Of a stretch of 46,411 nucleotides of DNA, positions 7,096 through 15,676 are shown piece by piece. Positions within the stretch are counted from its first letter, which is position 1; every line of letters starts with the position of its first letter. Under the pieces are notes generated by a model that saw nothing but the letters and a program-made list of their open reading frames with translations, was not told the DNA's origin and did not search any database. Both the position numbers and the translations under genes were made by a program. The DNA comes from GCA-2746365 sp964651445. GTDB lineage: Bacteria; Pseudomonadota; Gammaproteobacteria; SZUA-229. The DNA is taken from positions 1 to 46,411 of the forward strand of contig CAZYYW010000006.1 of NCBI GenBank assembly GCA_964651445.1, in the 5' to 3' direction.

Positions 7096-8949
7096 ATGAC
7101 AAAACCATTCCAATTTCTGATTGCATTATTGCTGCTGCTTAGCATTAGTTTACCTGTTTCCGCCTCTGGAAGTTTTAACCTGTTAGACAGCCTCGGCGGT
7201 GGTCACGATGACATTCTTGATGTCGATGACGCTTTTCGAATTAGTTATGACTCGCAACCCGGCAAGTTTACCGTTAGCTGGGTAATCGCCGATGGGCATT
7301 ACCTGTACCGCGAAAAAACCAGCCTAACCACTGACGATAGCGCCATTAAGGCACAACCAGCGCTAATACCACCCGGCAAAGCCAAGTTCGACCCGATATT
7401 TAATAAAACACTTTATAAGTTCGCGCATTTTACCGACGTCACATTGCCTTACCAATATATAGGTAATGGTGACAAAGAAGTCACTTTCAAGGTTCAATAC
7501 CAAGGCTGTTCTGATATTTCAGGCATTTGTTACCCGCCGCAAACAAGAGAATTCACGGTTAATTTATCGCCTATTTCTGCTGCGATGGCCGCTAGCGCGT
7601 CAGCCAGCTCGACAACCAGTTCGTCTGCCCCTTCAGAGCACGTTTCCGAGCAAGATCAGATTGCCAACACTCTGTACAGTGGCAACACGCTATTAGTACT
7701 CGCGCTGTTTTTTGGTATGGGCTTGTTGTTGGCTTTCACCCCTTGCGTGTTCCCGATGATTCCGATTCTATCCGGCATTATTATTGGTCAGGGCGATGAC
7801 ATAACCACCCGCAAGGCTTTTTGGCTGTCAGTGGTTTATGTGCTGGCGATGGCGTTCACTTATACCATCGTCGGCGTACTGGTTGGTTTGTCCGGTGAAA
7901 ACATTCAAGCATGGTTCCAGAACCCGTGGATTATCGGTACTTTCGCACTCATTTTTGTTGCTCTTTCCTTCTCCATGTTTGGTTTTTATGAGCTACAAAT
8001 GCCGACCAGCATCCAGAACAAAATAATCTCTCTCAGCAATAGCCAGCGCGGCGGCACCTTAATTGGCGTGGCGATTATGGGCTTTCTCTCGGCGCTCATT
8101 GTTGGCCCCTGTGTCACTGCGCCCCTGGTCGGCGCATTAATTTATATTGCTGAAACCGGCGACGCTGTGCTTGGCGGTATGGCACTGTTCTCACTAAGCA
8201 TGGGCATGGGCTTACCGTTGATAGCGCTCGGTACTTCGGCAGGAAAATACATGCCTAAAGCAGGCGCCTGGATGGATGCGGTGAAAGCCGTATTTGGTGT
8301 ATTACTGCTCGGTCTTGCCATCTGGCTATTGGAACGGGTAGCACCCGCCGCCTTTACCATGTCACTGTGGGCGGCTTTGATTATTATCTCAGCCATTTAC
8401 ATGGGCGCAATTGACAGCACAAAGGAAGGCAGCAGCGGCTGGACTAAATTATGGAAAGGTTTAGGCATTTTAATGCTGATTTACGGCATTATTATTTTAT
8501 TAGGCGTTGCCAGTGGCAGTAAAAATGTCTATCAACCCTTAAAAGGTTTGGGTGGATTTTCTGGCGGCATAACGCAAGCGGGTAAGCTGGACTTTATTAA
8601 CGTGAAAGGTGTGGATGGTTTTCAAGTCGAGCTAGACAAAGCCACCGCTGCCGGTAAACCGGTAATGCTGTATTTTTATGCGGACTGGTGTGTTTCCTGC
8701 AAAGAAATGGAAGCCAAAACCTTTTCAGAAACCTCCGTGCATCAAGCGCTAGAAGGCACGGTGCTGTTAAAAGCGGATGTCACCCCCAATGATGAACAAG
8801 ACACTGCCTTATACAAACATTTTGGTATTATTGGGCCACCGTCAATTATGTTTTTTGGCACCGATGGCGTAGAGAATAAAAATTATCGCGTGGTAGGTTT
8901 TGTACCGCCGGACAAATTTAGCCCGCACGTTAAAAATGCGATAAAATAA
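7096..8949 (+). CDS. dsbD: Thiol:disulfide interchange protein DsbD
   Basis: This is a 617-residue protein that carries electrons from cytoplasmic thioredoxin to periplasmic DsbC/DsbG and to cytochrome c maturation thioredoxins. Residues 1-23 are a signal peptide. The periplasmic alpha domain holds the pair Cys138/Cys145 (QGCSDISGICYPP). A Ser/Ala-rich linker spans about 160-185. The transmembrane beta domain (about 195-475) has Cys217 (FTPCVFP) and Cys339 (VGPCVTAP). The C-terminal gamma thioredoxin domain has WCVSC with Cys532/Cys535. All three redox pairs are intact. It is divergent from fxsA; dsbD, fxsA and groESL are also near each other in E. coli. A TlpA-like thioredoxin downstream could be a partner (inference). 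Confidence 0.98.
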   Translation: MTKPFQFLIALLLLLSISLPVSASGSFNLLDSLGGGHDDILDVDDAFRISYDSQPGKFTVSWVIADGHYLYREKTSLTTDDSAIKAQPALIPPGKAKFDPIFNKTLYKFAHFTDVTLPYQYIGNGDKEVTFKVQYQGCSDISGICYPPQTREFTVNLSPISAAMAASASASSTTSSSAPSEHVSEQDQIANTLYSGNTLLVLALFFGMGLLLAFTPCVFPMIPILSGIIIGQGDDITTRKAFWLSVVYVLAMAFTYTIVGVLVGLSGENIQAWFQNPWIIGTFALIFVALSFSMFGFYELQMPTSIQNKIISLSNSQRGGTLIGVAIMGFLSALIVGPCVTAPLVGALIYIAETGDAVLGGMALFSLSMGMGLPLIALGTSAGKYMPKAGAWMDAVKAVFGVLLLGLAIWLLERVAPAAFTMSLWAALIIISAIYMGAIDSTKEGSSGWTKLWKGLGILMLIYGIIILLGVASGSKNVYQPLKGLGGFSGGITQAGKLDFINVKGVDGFQVELDKATAAGKPVMLYFYADWCVSCKEMEAKTFSETSVHQALEGTVLLKADVTPNDEQDTALYKHFGIIGPPSIMFFGTDGVENKNYRVVGFVPPDKFSPHVKNAIK

Positions 8950-9065
8950 GATTGCGAGCCAATAAAACTTCGAGCCAAGTAATCCTCTCGGGGAATCTTC
9001 TCAGCCAATCCTCTCAGGCAGGCTCTCTATTCTCGGACTGACGCCTAGGCGTTTGTCGGGCTTGC

Positions 9066-9557
9066 TTACTTTTTTAGCATAATCAGCTCATAATCCAGTT
9101 TCAGATAATCATTTATCTGCGCCGGCGACGAGGCTGCGACATCAATAAAATCGACGAAATCTTCAGGCGTTTTATCCAACCAGGAAGCATGCACCGCGCA
9201 GACATGCACCGTTACATCATGGCTCGTCATAAACGACTGCAAGGCATGCTGACGCTGCTTATTTTCTCTAGCATCTGACTTCAACAGCATAAATTGTTCC
9301 CGGCCATGGGAAACAAGCACCACCGGTAAATCAGGGAAACGCTCACGCAACCTTTTTGTATAATTTTCTACTTTTGGAATCACCCAATCCCAGTCATCAT
9401 TTCCTGGCTCGATGACTTCAAAAACAATACCGGCAGGTTGCTCTTTCATTTTGAGTATGTCATCAATACCACGGGCATAAATCGCACTGCTCATTAACAT
9501 GGTCAGCAATAACAGGGAAATATTTCTAAGCAGAAAACGAGGCAGAAAAATAGTCAT
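9066..9557 (-). CDS. Exported DsrE/DsrF-like protein
   Basis: This is a protein of about 163 residues whose N-terminus is a likely signal peptide (hydrophobic run ISLLLLTMLM, then SSAIYARG). The mature part has the alpha/beta pattern of the DsrE/DsrF-like fold: GIVFEVIEP, LPVVLVSHGREQF, VTVHVCAVHASW and a final DYELIMLKK. A single Cys sits in the HVCAVHA segment, at the place where DsrE-type proteins often have their conserved Cys. Periplasmic members are common near sulfur and thiol genes but mostly unstudied. I chose the ATG at 9557 because it opens directly into the signal peptide; an upstream start at 9644 is possible. It is convergent with dsbD and divergent from the TlpA-like gene. Confidence 0.7.
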   Translation of the reverse strand: MTIFLPRFLLRNISLLLLTMLMSSAIYARGIDDILKMKEQPAGIVFEVIEPGNDDWDWVIPKVENYTKRLRERFPDLPVVLVSHGREQFMLLKSDARENKQRQHALQSFMTSHDVTVHVCAVHASWLDKTPEDFVDFIDVAASSPAQINDYLKLDYELIMLKK

Positions 9558-9664
9558 GACGGTTGACTCATTAATTTTTTGATTGGCTGTTGATTGATTA
9601 TTATACCCGCTAATTTTGCTATACAATACTGCACTTTTAATCACCTAAATTTTTCTGCTAACAA

Positions 9665-10204
9665 ATGAAAAAAGCCCTCATTTTTATTATCGCCATCGGT
9701 ATCGCCGGCGGCAGTGGTTATGCTTTACAGCAATATTTGAACGAGCCACAAATCCGAACAGAAAATAATCCCGCAATCGGTCACCAACGCCCTGAATTTT
9801 CTGCAATGGATTTAAATGGCGATATGCGTAACATTAAGGAATGGGATGGAAAAATAATCCTGCTGAACTTCTGGGCCAGTTGGTGCCCACCCTGCCTGCA
9901 AGAAATTCCGGAGTTTATCGAGTTACAACACGCCTACGGCGATCAGGGTTTTCAAGTTATCGGTGTTGCCATTGATGATGAAGCGGCGGTTCGCGAATTT
10001 GCAGAAAAACTGGGCATCAATTACCCATCGCTGATCGTACAGAACGAAGGTGTGATGCTTGCTAAACGCTACGGAAACGGTATTGGCGCCCTGCCATACT
10101 CCGTAATCATCAATCGAGATGGCGAAATTAGCTACACGATCAAGGGAATACTAAGCAAGATACGCGCAAAAGAATTATTGAAAGAGCGCGGCATTAAGCT
10201 TTAA
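9665..10204 (+). CDS. TlpA/ResA-like thioredoxin, membrane anchored
   Basis: This is a 179-residue protein. The N-terminal helix (about residues 3-21) is a signal anchor, followed by a redoxin domain with the active site WASWCPPC (Cys74, Cys77) and the family pattern of an extra insert before the cis-Pro region (GALPYSVIINRDG). TlpA/ResA proteins reduce periplasmic disulfides, for example in cytochrome c or oxidase assembly, using electrons from DsbD or CcdA. The client here is unknown. dsbD is nearby on the same strand, with the DsrE-like gene between on the other strand. The start is the ATG at 9665. Confidence 0.9.
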   Translation: MKKALIFIIAIGIAGGSGYALQQYLNEPQIRTENNPAIGHQRPEFSAMDLNGDMRNIKEWDGKIILLNFWASWCPPCLQEIPEFIELQHAYGDQGFQVIGVAIDDEAAVREFAEKLGINYPSLIVQNEGVMLAKRYGNGIGALPYSVIINRDGEISYTIKGILSKIRAKELLKERGIKL

Positions 10205-10214
10205 TTCACCAAAA

Positions 10215-10230
10215 CGTGATCTATTTCACG
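10215..10230. promoter_or_regulatory. CRP/Vfr-like palindrome upstream of aroQ
   Basis: CGTGATCTATTTCACG is a CGTGA-N6-TCACG palindrome, one base per half off the CRP consensus TGTGA-N6-TCACA, and it sits in AT-rich flanks. It lies about 100 bp before aroQ, between aroQ and the tlpA-like gene. Binding by a CRP/Vfr-type regulator is inference. Confidence 0.45.
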
Positions 10231-10335
10231 AAATTCGCTGCAAAATCGCCGAAATTCATGGACTTTTGTTGAATAATTATGCACACTTATTAGACTATTC
10301 TGATATTCAACTAAAACGTGACCATAAACGACAAA

Positions 10336-10779
10336 ATGCCCGATATACTCGTCATTAACGGCCCTAATTTAAACCTGCTCGGCAGCCGTGAACCTGAGCA
10401 CTATGGCAGCGATACGCTCGACAGTATTAATGACAAACTGTCGCAGATTGCGTCTGATAAGAATCTCGGACTGAGATGTGTGCAAAGCAATGCAGAGTCT
10501 GAATTAATCGAGTTTGTGCATCAGGCGGCAAAAGATGATGTCCGTTTCATCATCATCAATCCGGCAGCATTTACCCACACCAGCATCGCTTTACGTGACG
10601 CTTTAAGTGGAGTTGCTATTCCGTTTATAGAAATTCACTTATCCAATGTTCAAGCACGCGAAGCGTTTCGTGAACATTCATATTTTTCTGATATCGCTGT
10701 TGGTGTTATCTCTGGCCTGGGCGCACTGGGTTATGAATTGGCGTTACATGCAGCGATTCAACAATTAAATCGGGCTTAG
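10336..10779 (+). CDS. aroQ: 3-dehydroquinate dehydratase, type II
   Basis: This enzyme converts 3-dehydroquinate to 3-dehydroshikimate in the shikimate pathway. With the ATG at 10336 the protein is 147 residues, the normal length; the frame is also open from a GTG at 10318. Visible motifs are ILVINGPNLNLLGSREPEHYG with the catalytic Tyr of the flexible loop, INPAAFTHTSIALRDAL, the IEIHLSN segment and REHSYFS. It is followed 18 bp later by accB, giving the aroQ-accB-accC order common in Gammaproteobacteria. Confidence 0.97.
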   Translation: MPDILVINGPNLNLLGSREPEHYGSDTLDSINDKLSQIASDKNLGLRCVQSNAESELIEFVHQAAKDDVRFIIINPAAFTHTSIALRDALSGVAIPFIEIHLSNVQAREAFREHSYFSDIAVGVISGLGALGYELALHAAIQQLNRA

Positions 10780-10797
10780 CCCCTCAGGTATATTCTT

Positions 10798-11250
10798 ATG
10801 GATATTCGCAAAGTAAAAAAATTAATCGAGCTACTGAAAGAATCCGGTATTGCTGAAATCGAAATTAACGAAGGCGAAGAATCGGTCCGCATTTCTCGCT
10901 ACCCGACATCTGGCCCAGCTATGCCGGTGCAACAATTTGCACCTGCTGCTGCGCCTGCCGAACCCATTGCAACAACCGCTGTTAGCGAAAGCGCAGATGA
11001 AAGTTGCGCCATAAGCGGCCACACTGTTGACGCGCCGATGGTCGGCACCTTTTACACCTCCGCCTCACCGGGCGCACCGGTTTTTTGCAAGATCGGCGAC
11101 AGTGTCAATGAAGGCGATACCGTTTGTATCATCGAAGCCATGAAAATTCTTAACCAGATTGAAGCCGATAAAACAGGCGTCGTTAAAGCCATTCTGGTGG
11201 AAAATGCGCAGCCTGTTGAATTTGGTCAACCGCTTATCGTTATCGAATAA
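10798..11250 (+). CDS. accB: Biotin carboxyl carrier protein of acetyl-CoA carboxylase
   Basis: This is a 150-residue protein carrying the biotin moved between AccC and the AccAD carboxyltransferase in the first step of fatty acid synthesis. The N-terminal region is a dimerising helix, the middle is an Ala/Pro-rich linker (about 40-65), and the C-terminal biotinyl domain has EAMKILNQI with the biotinylated Lys at 116. Just before accC (11-bp gap), so the pair is surely cotranscribed. Confidence 0.98.
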   Translation: MDIRKVKKLIELLKESGIAEIEINEGEESVRISRYPTSGPAMPVQQFAPAAAPAEPIATTAVSESADESCAISGHTVDAPMVGTFYTSASPGAPVFCKIGDSVNEGDTVCIIEAMKILNQIEADKTGVVKAILVENAQPVEFGQPLIVIE

Positions 11251-11261
11251 GGCAATCTCTT

Positions 11262-12602
11262 ATGTTATCTAAAGTTGTTATTGCCAACCGCGGCGAAATC
11301 GCATTACGCATACTACGCGCCTGCCGTGAACTGGGCATAAAAACCGTCGCGGTACATTCTGACGCAGACCGTGAGCTGAAACATGTTCGACTGGCAGACG
11401 AAACCGTGTGCATTGGCCCCGCACCTTCCGAGCTAAGTTATTTGAACGTGCCCGCTATTATCAGTGCGGCCGAAGTGACAGATGCCGTTGCCATACACCC
11501 CGGTTATGGTTTTCTGTCTGAAAATGCCGACTTTGCCGAACGTGTCGAAGACAGTGGTTTTGTTTTTATCGGCCCCACACCCGCCTCCATCCGCATTATG
11601 GGCGACAAAGTTGAAGCCATTAAAGCCATGAAAAGTGCTGGCGTCCCCTGTGTTCCCGGCTCTGATGGCCCACTAGGCGAAGACAATGACGTCAATATAA
11701 AACTGGCTAATAAAATCGGTTACCCGATTATTATTAAAGCGGCGGGTGGTGGCGGTGGTCGCGGTATGCGCGTGGTACATTCCGATGCCACCCTCACCAA
11801 TTCCGTCGCCCTCACCAAACAGGAAGCCGGCACATTTTTTGGTAACAGCATGGTGTACATGGAAAAATATCTGGAAACACCGCGCCATATTGAGATACAA
11901 ATTTTATCAGATGGTCAGGGCAGCGCTGTGCATCTGGGCGAACGTGATTGCTCCATACAACGCCGCAACCAAAAAGTAATCGAAGAAGCACCCGCGCCGG
12001 GCATCACTCCGAAACAACGCAAAAAAATTGGGCAACGCTGTGTTGATGCCTGTAACAAAATAAAATATCGCGGCGCAGGCACCTTTGAATTTTTATATCA
12101 GGACGATGAATTTTATTTCATTGAAATGAATACTCGTATACAGGTAGAACATCCCGTCACAGAAATGGTTACCGGCGTAGACATTATTAAAGAACAACTT
12201 TACATCGCATCGGGTGAAAAGCTGCGCATGAAACAGGGCGATATCGAAATTCGCGGACACGCCATCGAGTGCCGCCTTAATGCCGAACACCATAAAACCT
12301 TTATTCCTTCACCCGGAAAAATTGAACGTTACCATCCTCCCGGCGGCCCTGGCATCCGTGTCGACACCCATATCTATGGCGGTTACACAGTGCCGCCACA
12401 TTACGATTCGATGATCGGCAAACTAATTGCTTACGGCTGCACCCGAGAAGTCGCACTAGCGCGGATGCAAGGCGCACTGGATGAAATAAGCATTACCGGT
12501 ATCAACACCAATATAGAACTACACAAAGACATACTGGCAGATGCGAATTTTCAAGCCGGCGGCACCAATATTCATTATCTTGAGAAAAAGCTAGGGCTTT
12601 AG
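11262..12602 (+). CDS. accC: Biotin carboxylase subunit of acetyl-CoA carboxylase
   Basis: This is a 446-residue ATP-grasp enzyme that carboxylates the biotin of AccB using ATP and bicarbonate. Visible are the N-terminal IANRGEIALRILRA, the HPGYGFLSEN motif near 79-88, the Gly-rich ATP loop at about 162-168, and the catalytic FIEMNTRIQVEHPVTE. Length is normal. Third gene of aroQ-accB-accC. Confidence 0.98.
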   Translation: MLSKVVIANRGEIALRILRACRELGIKTVAVHSDADRELKHVRLADETVCIGPAPSELSYLNVPAIISAAEVTDAVAIHPGYGFLSENADFAERVEDSGFVFIGPTPASIRIMGDKVEAIKAMKSAGVPCVPGSDGPLGEDNDVNIKLANKIGYPIIIKAAGGGGGRGMRVVHSDATLTNSVALTKQEAGTFFGNSMVYMEKYLETPRHIEIQILSDGQGSAVHLGERDCSIQRRNQKVIEEAPAPGITPKQRKKIGQRCVDACNKIKYRGAGTFEFLYQDDEFYFIEMNTRIQVEHPVTEMVTGVDIIKEQLYIASGEKLRMKQGDIEIRGHAIECRLNAEHHKTFIPSPGKIERYHPPGGPGIRVDTHIYGGYTVPPHYDSMIGKLIAYGCTREVALARMQGALDEISITGINTNIELHKDILADANFQAGGTNIHYLEKKLGL

Positions 12603-12701
12603 TTCCAAGCTTGTCTATTCACAATGGCTGGGTAATTCCATCTGTTGTTGGTTTGAGTTAAAATGCCCCTCTCCCCCAATAACTGCTAAGTGTAAAATTC
12701 A

Positions 12702-13268
12702 ATGAAAAAATTTATCGCCATCCCCATAGCAATCATTTTATCCTTTGGCTGTTTTAGTATTTCGGCTGCTGAAGCGCCGAATGCTGAACAAGCAAAAAAA
12801 GTTATGATGTCTTATGGAAAAGCATTGCAAACAGAAATGAAAAAAGCAATGAAAGCAGGCGGCCCTGTCAATGCCGTTAATTTTTGCAATATCGAGGAAC
12901 CCCGCATCACCGCCGACGCAGCTAAAGCATCTGGCTGGGATATCTCAAGAACATCGCTAAAACTTAGAAACACAGCGAACCAGCCTGATGCATGGGAACT
13001 GAAAGTACTTAAAGACTTTGAAAAACGAAAAAGCGCTGGCGAAAAAATAAAGACTATCGCTTATTCTGAAGTCATTGAGCACGATGGTAAAAAGACATTC
13101 CGTTTCATGAAAGCGATACCAACAGGTGATGTCTGTTTAATGTGCCATGCCGACAAAATTAGTGCTGACGTTGAGGCTAAAATAAATGCCTTGTATCCAC
13201 AGGATAAAGCACGAGGTTATGTCGCTGGCGATATTCGCGGTGCATTCTCTTTGAGCAAGTCTTACTAA
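12702..13268 (+). CDS. Exported Tll0287-like (DUF3365) haem protein
   Basis: This is a 188-residue protein with an N-terminal signal peptide cut near SAAEA. The domain matches the Tll0287-like/DUF3365 pattern: an N-terminal helical part, FCN at 61-63, the RTSLKLRNTANQPDAWE tract, and CLMCH at 145-149, a c-type haem site. Family members are periplasmic haem proteins, sometimes fused to sensor domains, and are suspected redox or gas sensors. It stands alone here, with repeats downstream and accC upstream. The specific function is unknown. Confidence 0.82.
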   Translation: MKKFIAIPIAIILSFGCFSISAAEAPNAEQAKKVMMSYGKALQTEMKKAMKAGGPVNAVNFCNIEEPRITADAAKASGWDISRTSLKLRNTANQPDAWELKVLKDFEKRKSAGEKIKTIAYSEVIEHDGKKTFRFMKAIPTGDVCLMCHADKISADVEAKINALYPQDKARGYVAGDIRGAFSLSKSY

Positions 13269-13320
13269 AACTTGAACTCGTACCTTCAGGTAGAACGCAC
13301 CTCACTTATTTTCCCAACTA

Positions 13321-13351
13321 AACCACTATGCACTGAAAGTACATAGTGGTT
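13321..13351. repeat. Intergenic hairpin after the haem protein gene
   Basis: There is a 10-bp stem (AACCACTATG with CATAGTGGTT) and a short inner pairing. The core ATGCACTGAAAGTACAT differs at two positions from the core of the hairpin at 13543-13579. It may be a dispersed palindrome or a 3'-end structure of the upstream gene; there is no T-run. Confidence 0.5.
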
Positions 13352-13452
13352 GATTCAGCAACGATTGAAAGTCGCTTGGGTTACCTTTGGTTTTCTATTG
13401 AGCATTGTTCGTAACATTGCTCTATTTTTAATTCTAACCCTTTTTAGTTTTT

Positions 13453-13523
13453 GACACAGAGACCACAGAGCACACAGAGAAATTCAAATTTGTTTACTCT
13501 GTGGTCTCTGTGGTCTCTGTGTC
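13453..13523. repeat. Inverted arrays of 9-bp CACAGAG units, copy 1
   Basis: The left arm has three 9-bp units (CACAGAGAC, CACAGAGCA, CACAGAGAA). The right arm holds the same units in reverse complement, with a short AT-rich centre between. It lies in the roughly 420-bp gene-free stretch 13269-13686, which otherwise holds only the two hairpins listed. A related copy is at 18685-18822. Confidence 0.85.
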
Positions 13524-13542
13524 TAAAGCTTTTATGTGTAAC

Positions 13543-13579
13543 AGTTAAAACGATGCACTTAAAGTGCATCGTTTTAACT
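13543..13579. repeat. Perfect 17-bp palindrome
   Basis: AGTTAAAACGATGCACT pairs perfectly with AGTGCATCGTTTTAACT across a 3-nt TAA loop. It is 20 bp right of the 9-bp-unit element and shares its core with the hairpin at 13321-13351. With no neighbouring gene end on either side, a terminator role is unlikely; a palindromic repeat element is more plausible. Confidence 0.75.
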
Positions 13580-13686
13580 AGCGTACTGAGACAATAAAAT
13601 AAGCTGCATCTTACTTCCCTAGTCCCATTTCCCCTCCTCACTTTAAAGCACAATATCCCAACCCGTTGCGAGCGTTAAAATAATGC

Positions 13687-14616
13687 TCATCGGCGCTCTA
13701 CCCGATAACCTTTCTTCCGCAAACTATTCACAATTCCTTTATCGCCAATTAAATGCCCTGTGCCGACCACAACAAAGTAGCGTCCTTCCGGTTGTTTTAG
13801 CATTTCTTCAATTTGCAGGCTCATGTTGTCATTTCTATCAAAAAATAAGCGATCATAAATGGCACTAAATGCCGGGTATTTAATTAACGCCTGTTCAAAT
13901 AACAAATTATTAAGTTTCACTTCGTTCCCTGTTTTCCAATAATCCACTATCTCTGCCATCAATATTTCAGCCTCATCGAGTGAATACAAACTCTCTTTGA
14001 GTAATAGATCGCCATTGGGAATGTTTAAAAACAGATCTAATTGTTGTTCCAGTGATTCCAGTTCTATTATTGTTTTTGCTCTTTCCCCTACTGATAAATT
14101 TTGTCGCGTCGCCATGGATAAAAAATAAGCATCAATTCCCAATTCAGGATCATAGCCCATCTGCATTACCTGAATAGCACTCAATGTCAGCACCAGTATT
14201 CCAGGCTTGTAGTGCTTCACTGCCTGATAATCAATATTCAAATAACGTAAACGCTGGCGTAACTGCAGCCATGTTTCCTTGGAAATTACATCCTTTATCG
14301 TTGTACCATCTTCAAACATTCCGCGTTGCGTCAATAACTTGTTATAACGCTGATGGTTCACTTTACTAATATCAATTTCAACCACCAGTGTATCCGCTTG
14401 CTGGTAAGCCGCGATAATCTCCGGTCTTAATGGATAAAAACTGCTATCGGCAAAATGGATTGAACCCATTAAATATACGGTAGCGCCCTCGCTCACTTTT
14501 GACATCGCTTTAGGCGTAACGTCTGCCGAACTTACTCGCCAAAAAAAAGCTTTATCATTTTCTGCATATGCCGCACTGCAAAAAAATAAGCTAACAACAA
14601 GAAAATAAAATTTCAT
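13687..14616 (-). CDS. TraB/GumN family protein
   Basis: This is an exported protein of about 309 residues; the signal peptide is MKFYFLVVSLFFCSAAYA. The TraB/GumN fold is recognisable from the first motif YLMGSIHFAD near the start and the final VVVGTGHLIGDKGI near the C-terminus, with an ADTLVVEID strand between. The family is related to Tiki-type metalloproteases, with conserved GxxH motifs as likely metal ligands; bacterial substrates are unknown. I chose the ATG at 14616, which starts the signal peptide; a GTG at 14634 would add six residues. It lies directly downstream of rsmI on the same strand. Confidence 0.88.
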   Translation of the reverse strand: MKFYFLVVSLFFCSAAYAENDKAFFWRVSSADVTPKAMSKVSEGATVYLMGSIHFADSSFYPLRPEIIAAYQQADTLVVEIDISKVNHQRYNKLLTQRGMFEDGTTIKDVISKETWLQLRQRLRYLNIDYQAVKHYKPGILVLTLSAIQVMQMGYDPELGIDAYFLSMATRQNLSVGERAKTIIELESLEQQLDLFLNIPNGDLLLKESLYSLDEAEILMAEIVDYWKTGNEVKLNNLLFEQALIKYPAFSAIYDRLFFDRNDNMSLQIEEMLKQPEGRYFVVVGTGHLIGDKGIVNSLRKKGYRVERR

Positions 14617-14646
14617 AGGTTTTTTAGCCCGCACCAGTATGCGGTA

Positions 14647-15546
14647 TCAATGTTCATCTTCCTCAGAATGCGCTAGCGCCAATGCACGTTTGTACACAAT
14701 ATTTTTATGCTCACCTGTCAATTTCACCACCAGTTTTACCGACTGCTTCAGTGGCAATTCAGCCAGCAGTGTCGATAAATAATTGTCGATCTTTGCGATA
14801 TCATCGGCGACCGCTTCAGCGCCTTCAACGACCAGTACTATCTCACCTTTACGCTGATTGGCATCACTTTCAACCCAGACAAGTAATTCGAGCAACGTTA
14901 ATCTTTTGATGGTTTCAAAGGTTTTGGTCAATTCACGGGCAAAAGTCACACGTCGATTCTCACCAAATACCTGCATCATATCTTTTAGTGTATTAATGAT
15001 TTTATGGCAGGAGACATAAAAAATCATGGTTCTTGATTGCTGTGCTAATGGCGCTAAAAAGTGCAAGCGCGCGCCTTGTTTTGCTGGCGGAAAACCTTCA
15101 AAAGTAAACGCATCGGTAGCAAGACCGGCAGCACTCAAAGCGGTGATTGCCGCGCACACGCCCGGCACCGGCACAATCGTTATGTTGCTGGCATGCCCCT
15201 GTGAAACCAAACGATACCCAGGATCACTGATTAACGGTGTCCCAGCGTCTGATATAAGTGCGATTGACTGACCTGCATCCAGTTCAGCAAGCAGCTTAGG
15301 CGTCATTTGGTCTTCGTTGTGTTCATGGTAAGCCAGTAATCGAGACTTCACACCAAGATAAGATAATAAACGCTGGCTGTGACGGGTATCTTCAGCCGCA
15401 ATGATATCCACCTGCGCTAATACCTCGCTGGCACGCTGTGTAATATCAGCTAAATTACCTATCGGAGTAGCAACAAGATACAATGTACCGGCTGACACGA
15501 ATGGCGTTTTCTGACTGCTTTTATTTTCTGCTATTTCTTCTGCCAT
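14647..15546 (-). CDS. rsmI: 16S rRNA (cytidine-1402-2'-O)-methyltransferase RsmI
   Basis: This is a 299-residue SAM-dependent tetrapyrrole-methylase-fold enzyme that methylates the ribose 2'-OH of C1402 in 16S rRNA. Visible motifs are LYLVATPIGNLADI near the N-terminus, AEDTRHSQRLL, and ISDAGTPLISDPG in the SAM pocket. It is divergent from lpoA, the same arrangement as yraL/yraM in E. coli. Confidence 0.97.
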   Translation of the reverse strand: MAEEIAENKSSQKTPFVSAGTLYLVATPIGNLADITQRASEVLAQVDIIAAEDTRHSQRLLSYLGVKSRLLAYHEHNEDQMTPKLLAELDAGQSIALISDAGTPLISDPGYRLVSQGHASNITIVPVPGVCAAITALSAAGLATDAFTFEGFPPAKQGARLHFLAPLAQQSRTMIFYVSCHKIINTLKDMMQVFGENRRVTFARELTKTFETIKRLTLLELLVWVESDANQRKGEIVLVVEGAEAVADDIAKIDNYLSTLLAELPLKQSVKLVVKLTGEHKNIVYKRALALAHSEEDEH

Positions 15547-15676
15547 AATGATGGGTTATTGGTGATTGACACTTATAGTCCGACAAAACATACTTAAGGG
15601 CATCTCTATTTATTCTGGATGTGAAGATTGAGATACCCTTACCTTAAATTTACCGCATAAGCTGCCTGATACTATC

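Noticed and set aside
9041..9052. Palindrome ACGCCTAGGCGT between dsbD and the DsrE-like gene as a terminator
   Set aside because: It leaves no loop when folded and has no T-run; short palindromes like this are common.
13444..13653. Short minus-strand ORF over the CACAGAG repeats
   Set aside because: It is low-complexity and built from repeat units (HRDHRDHR); this repeat type often yields false ORFs.
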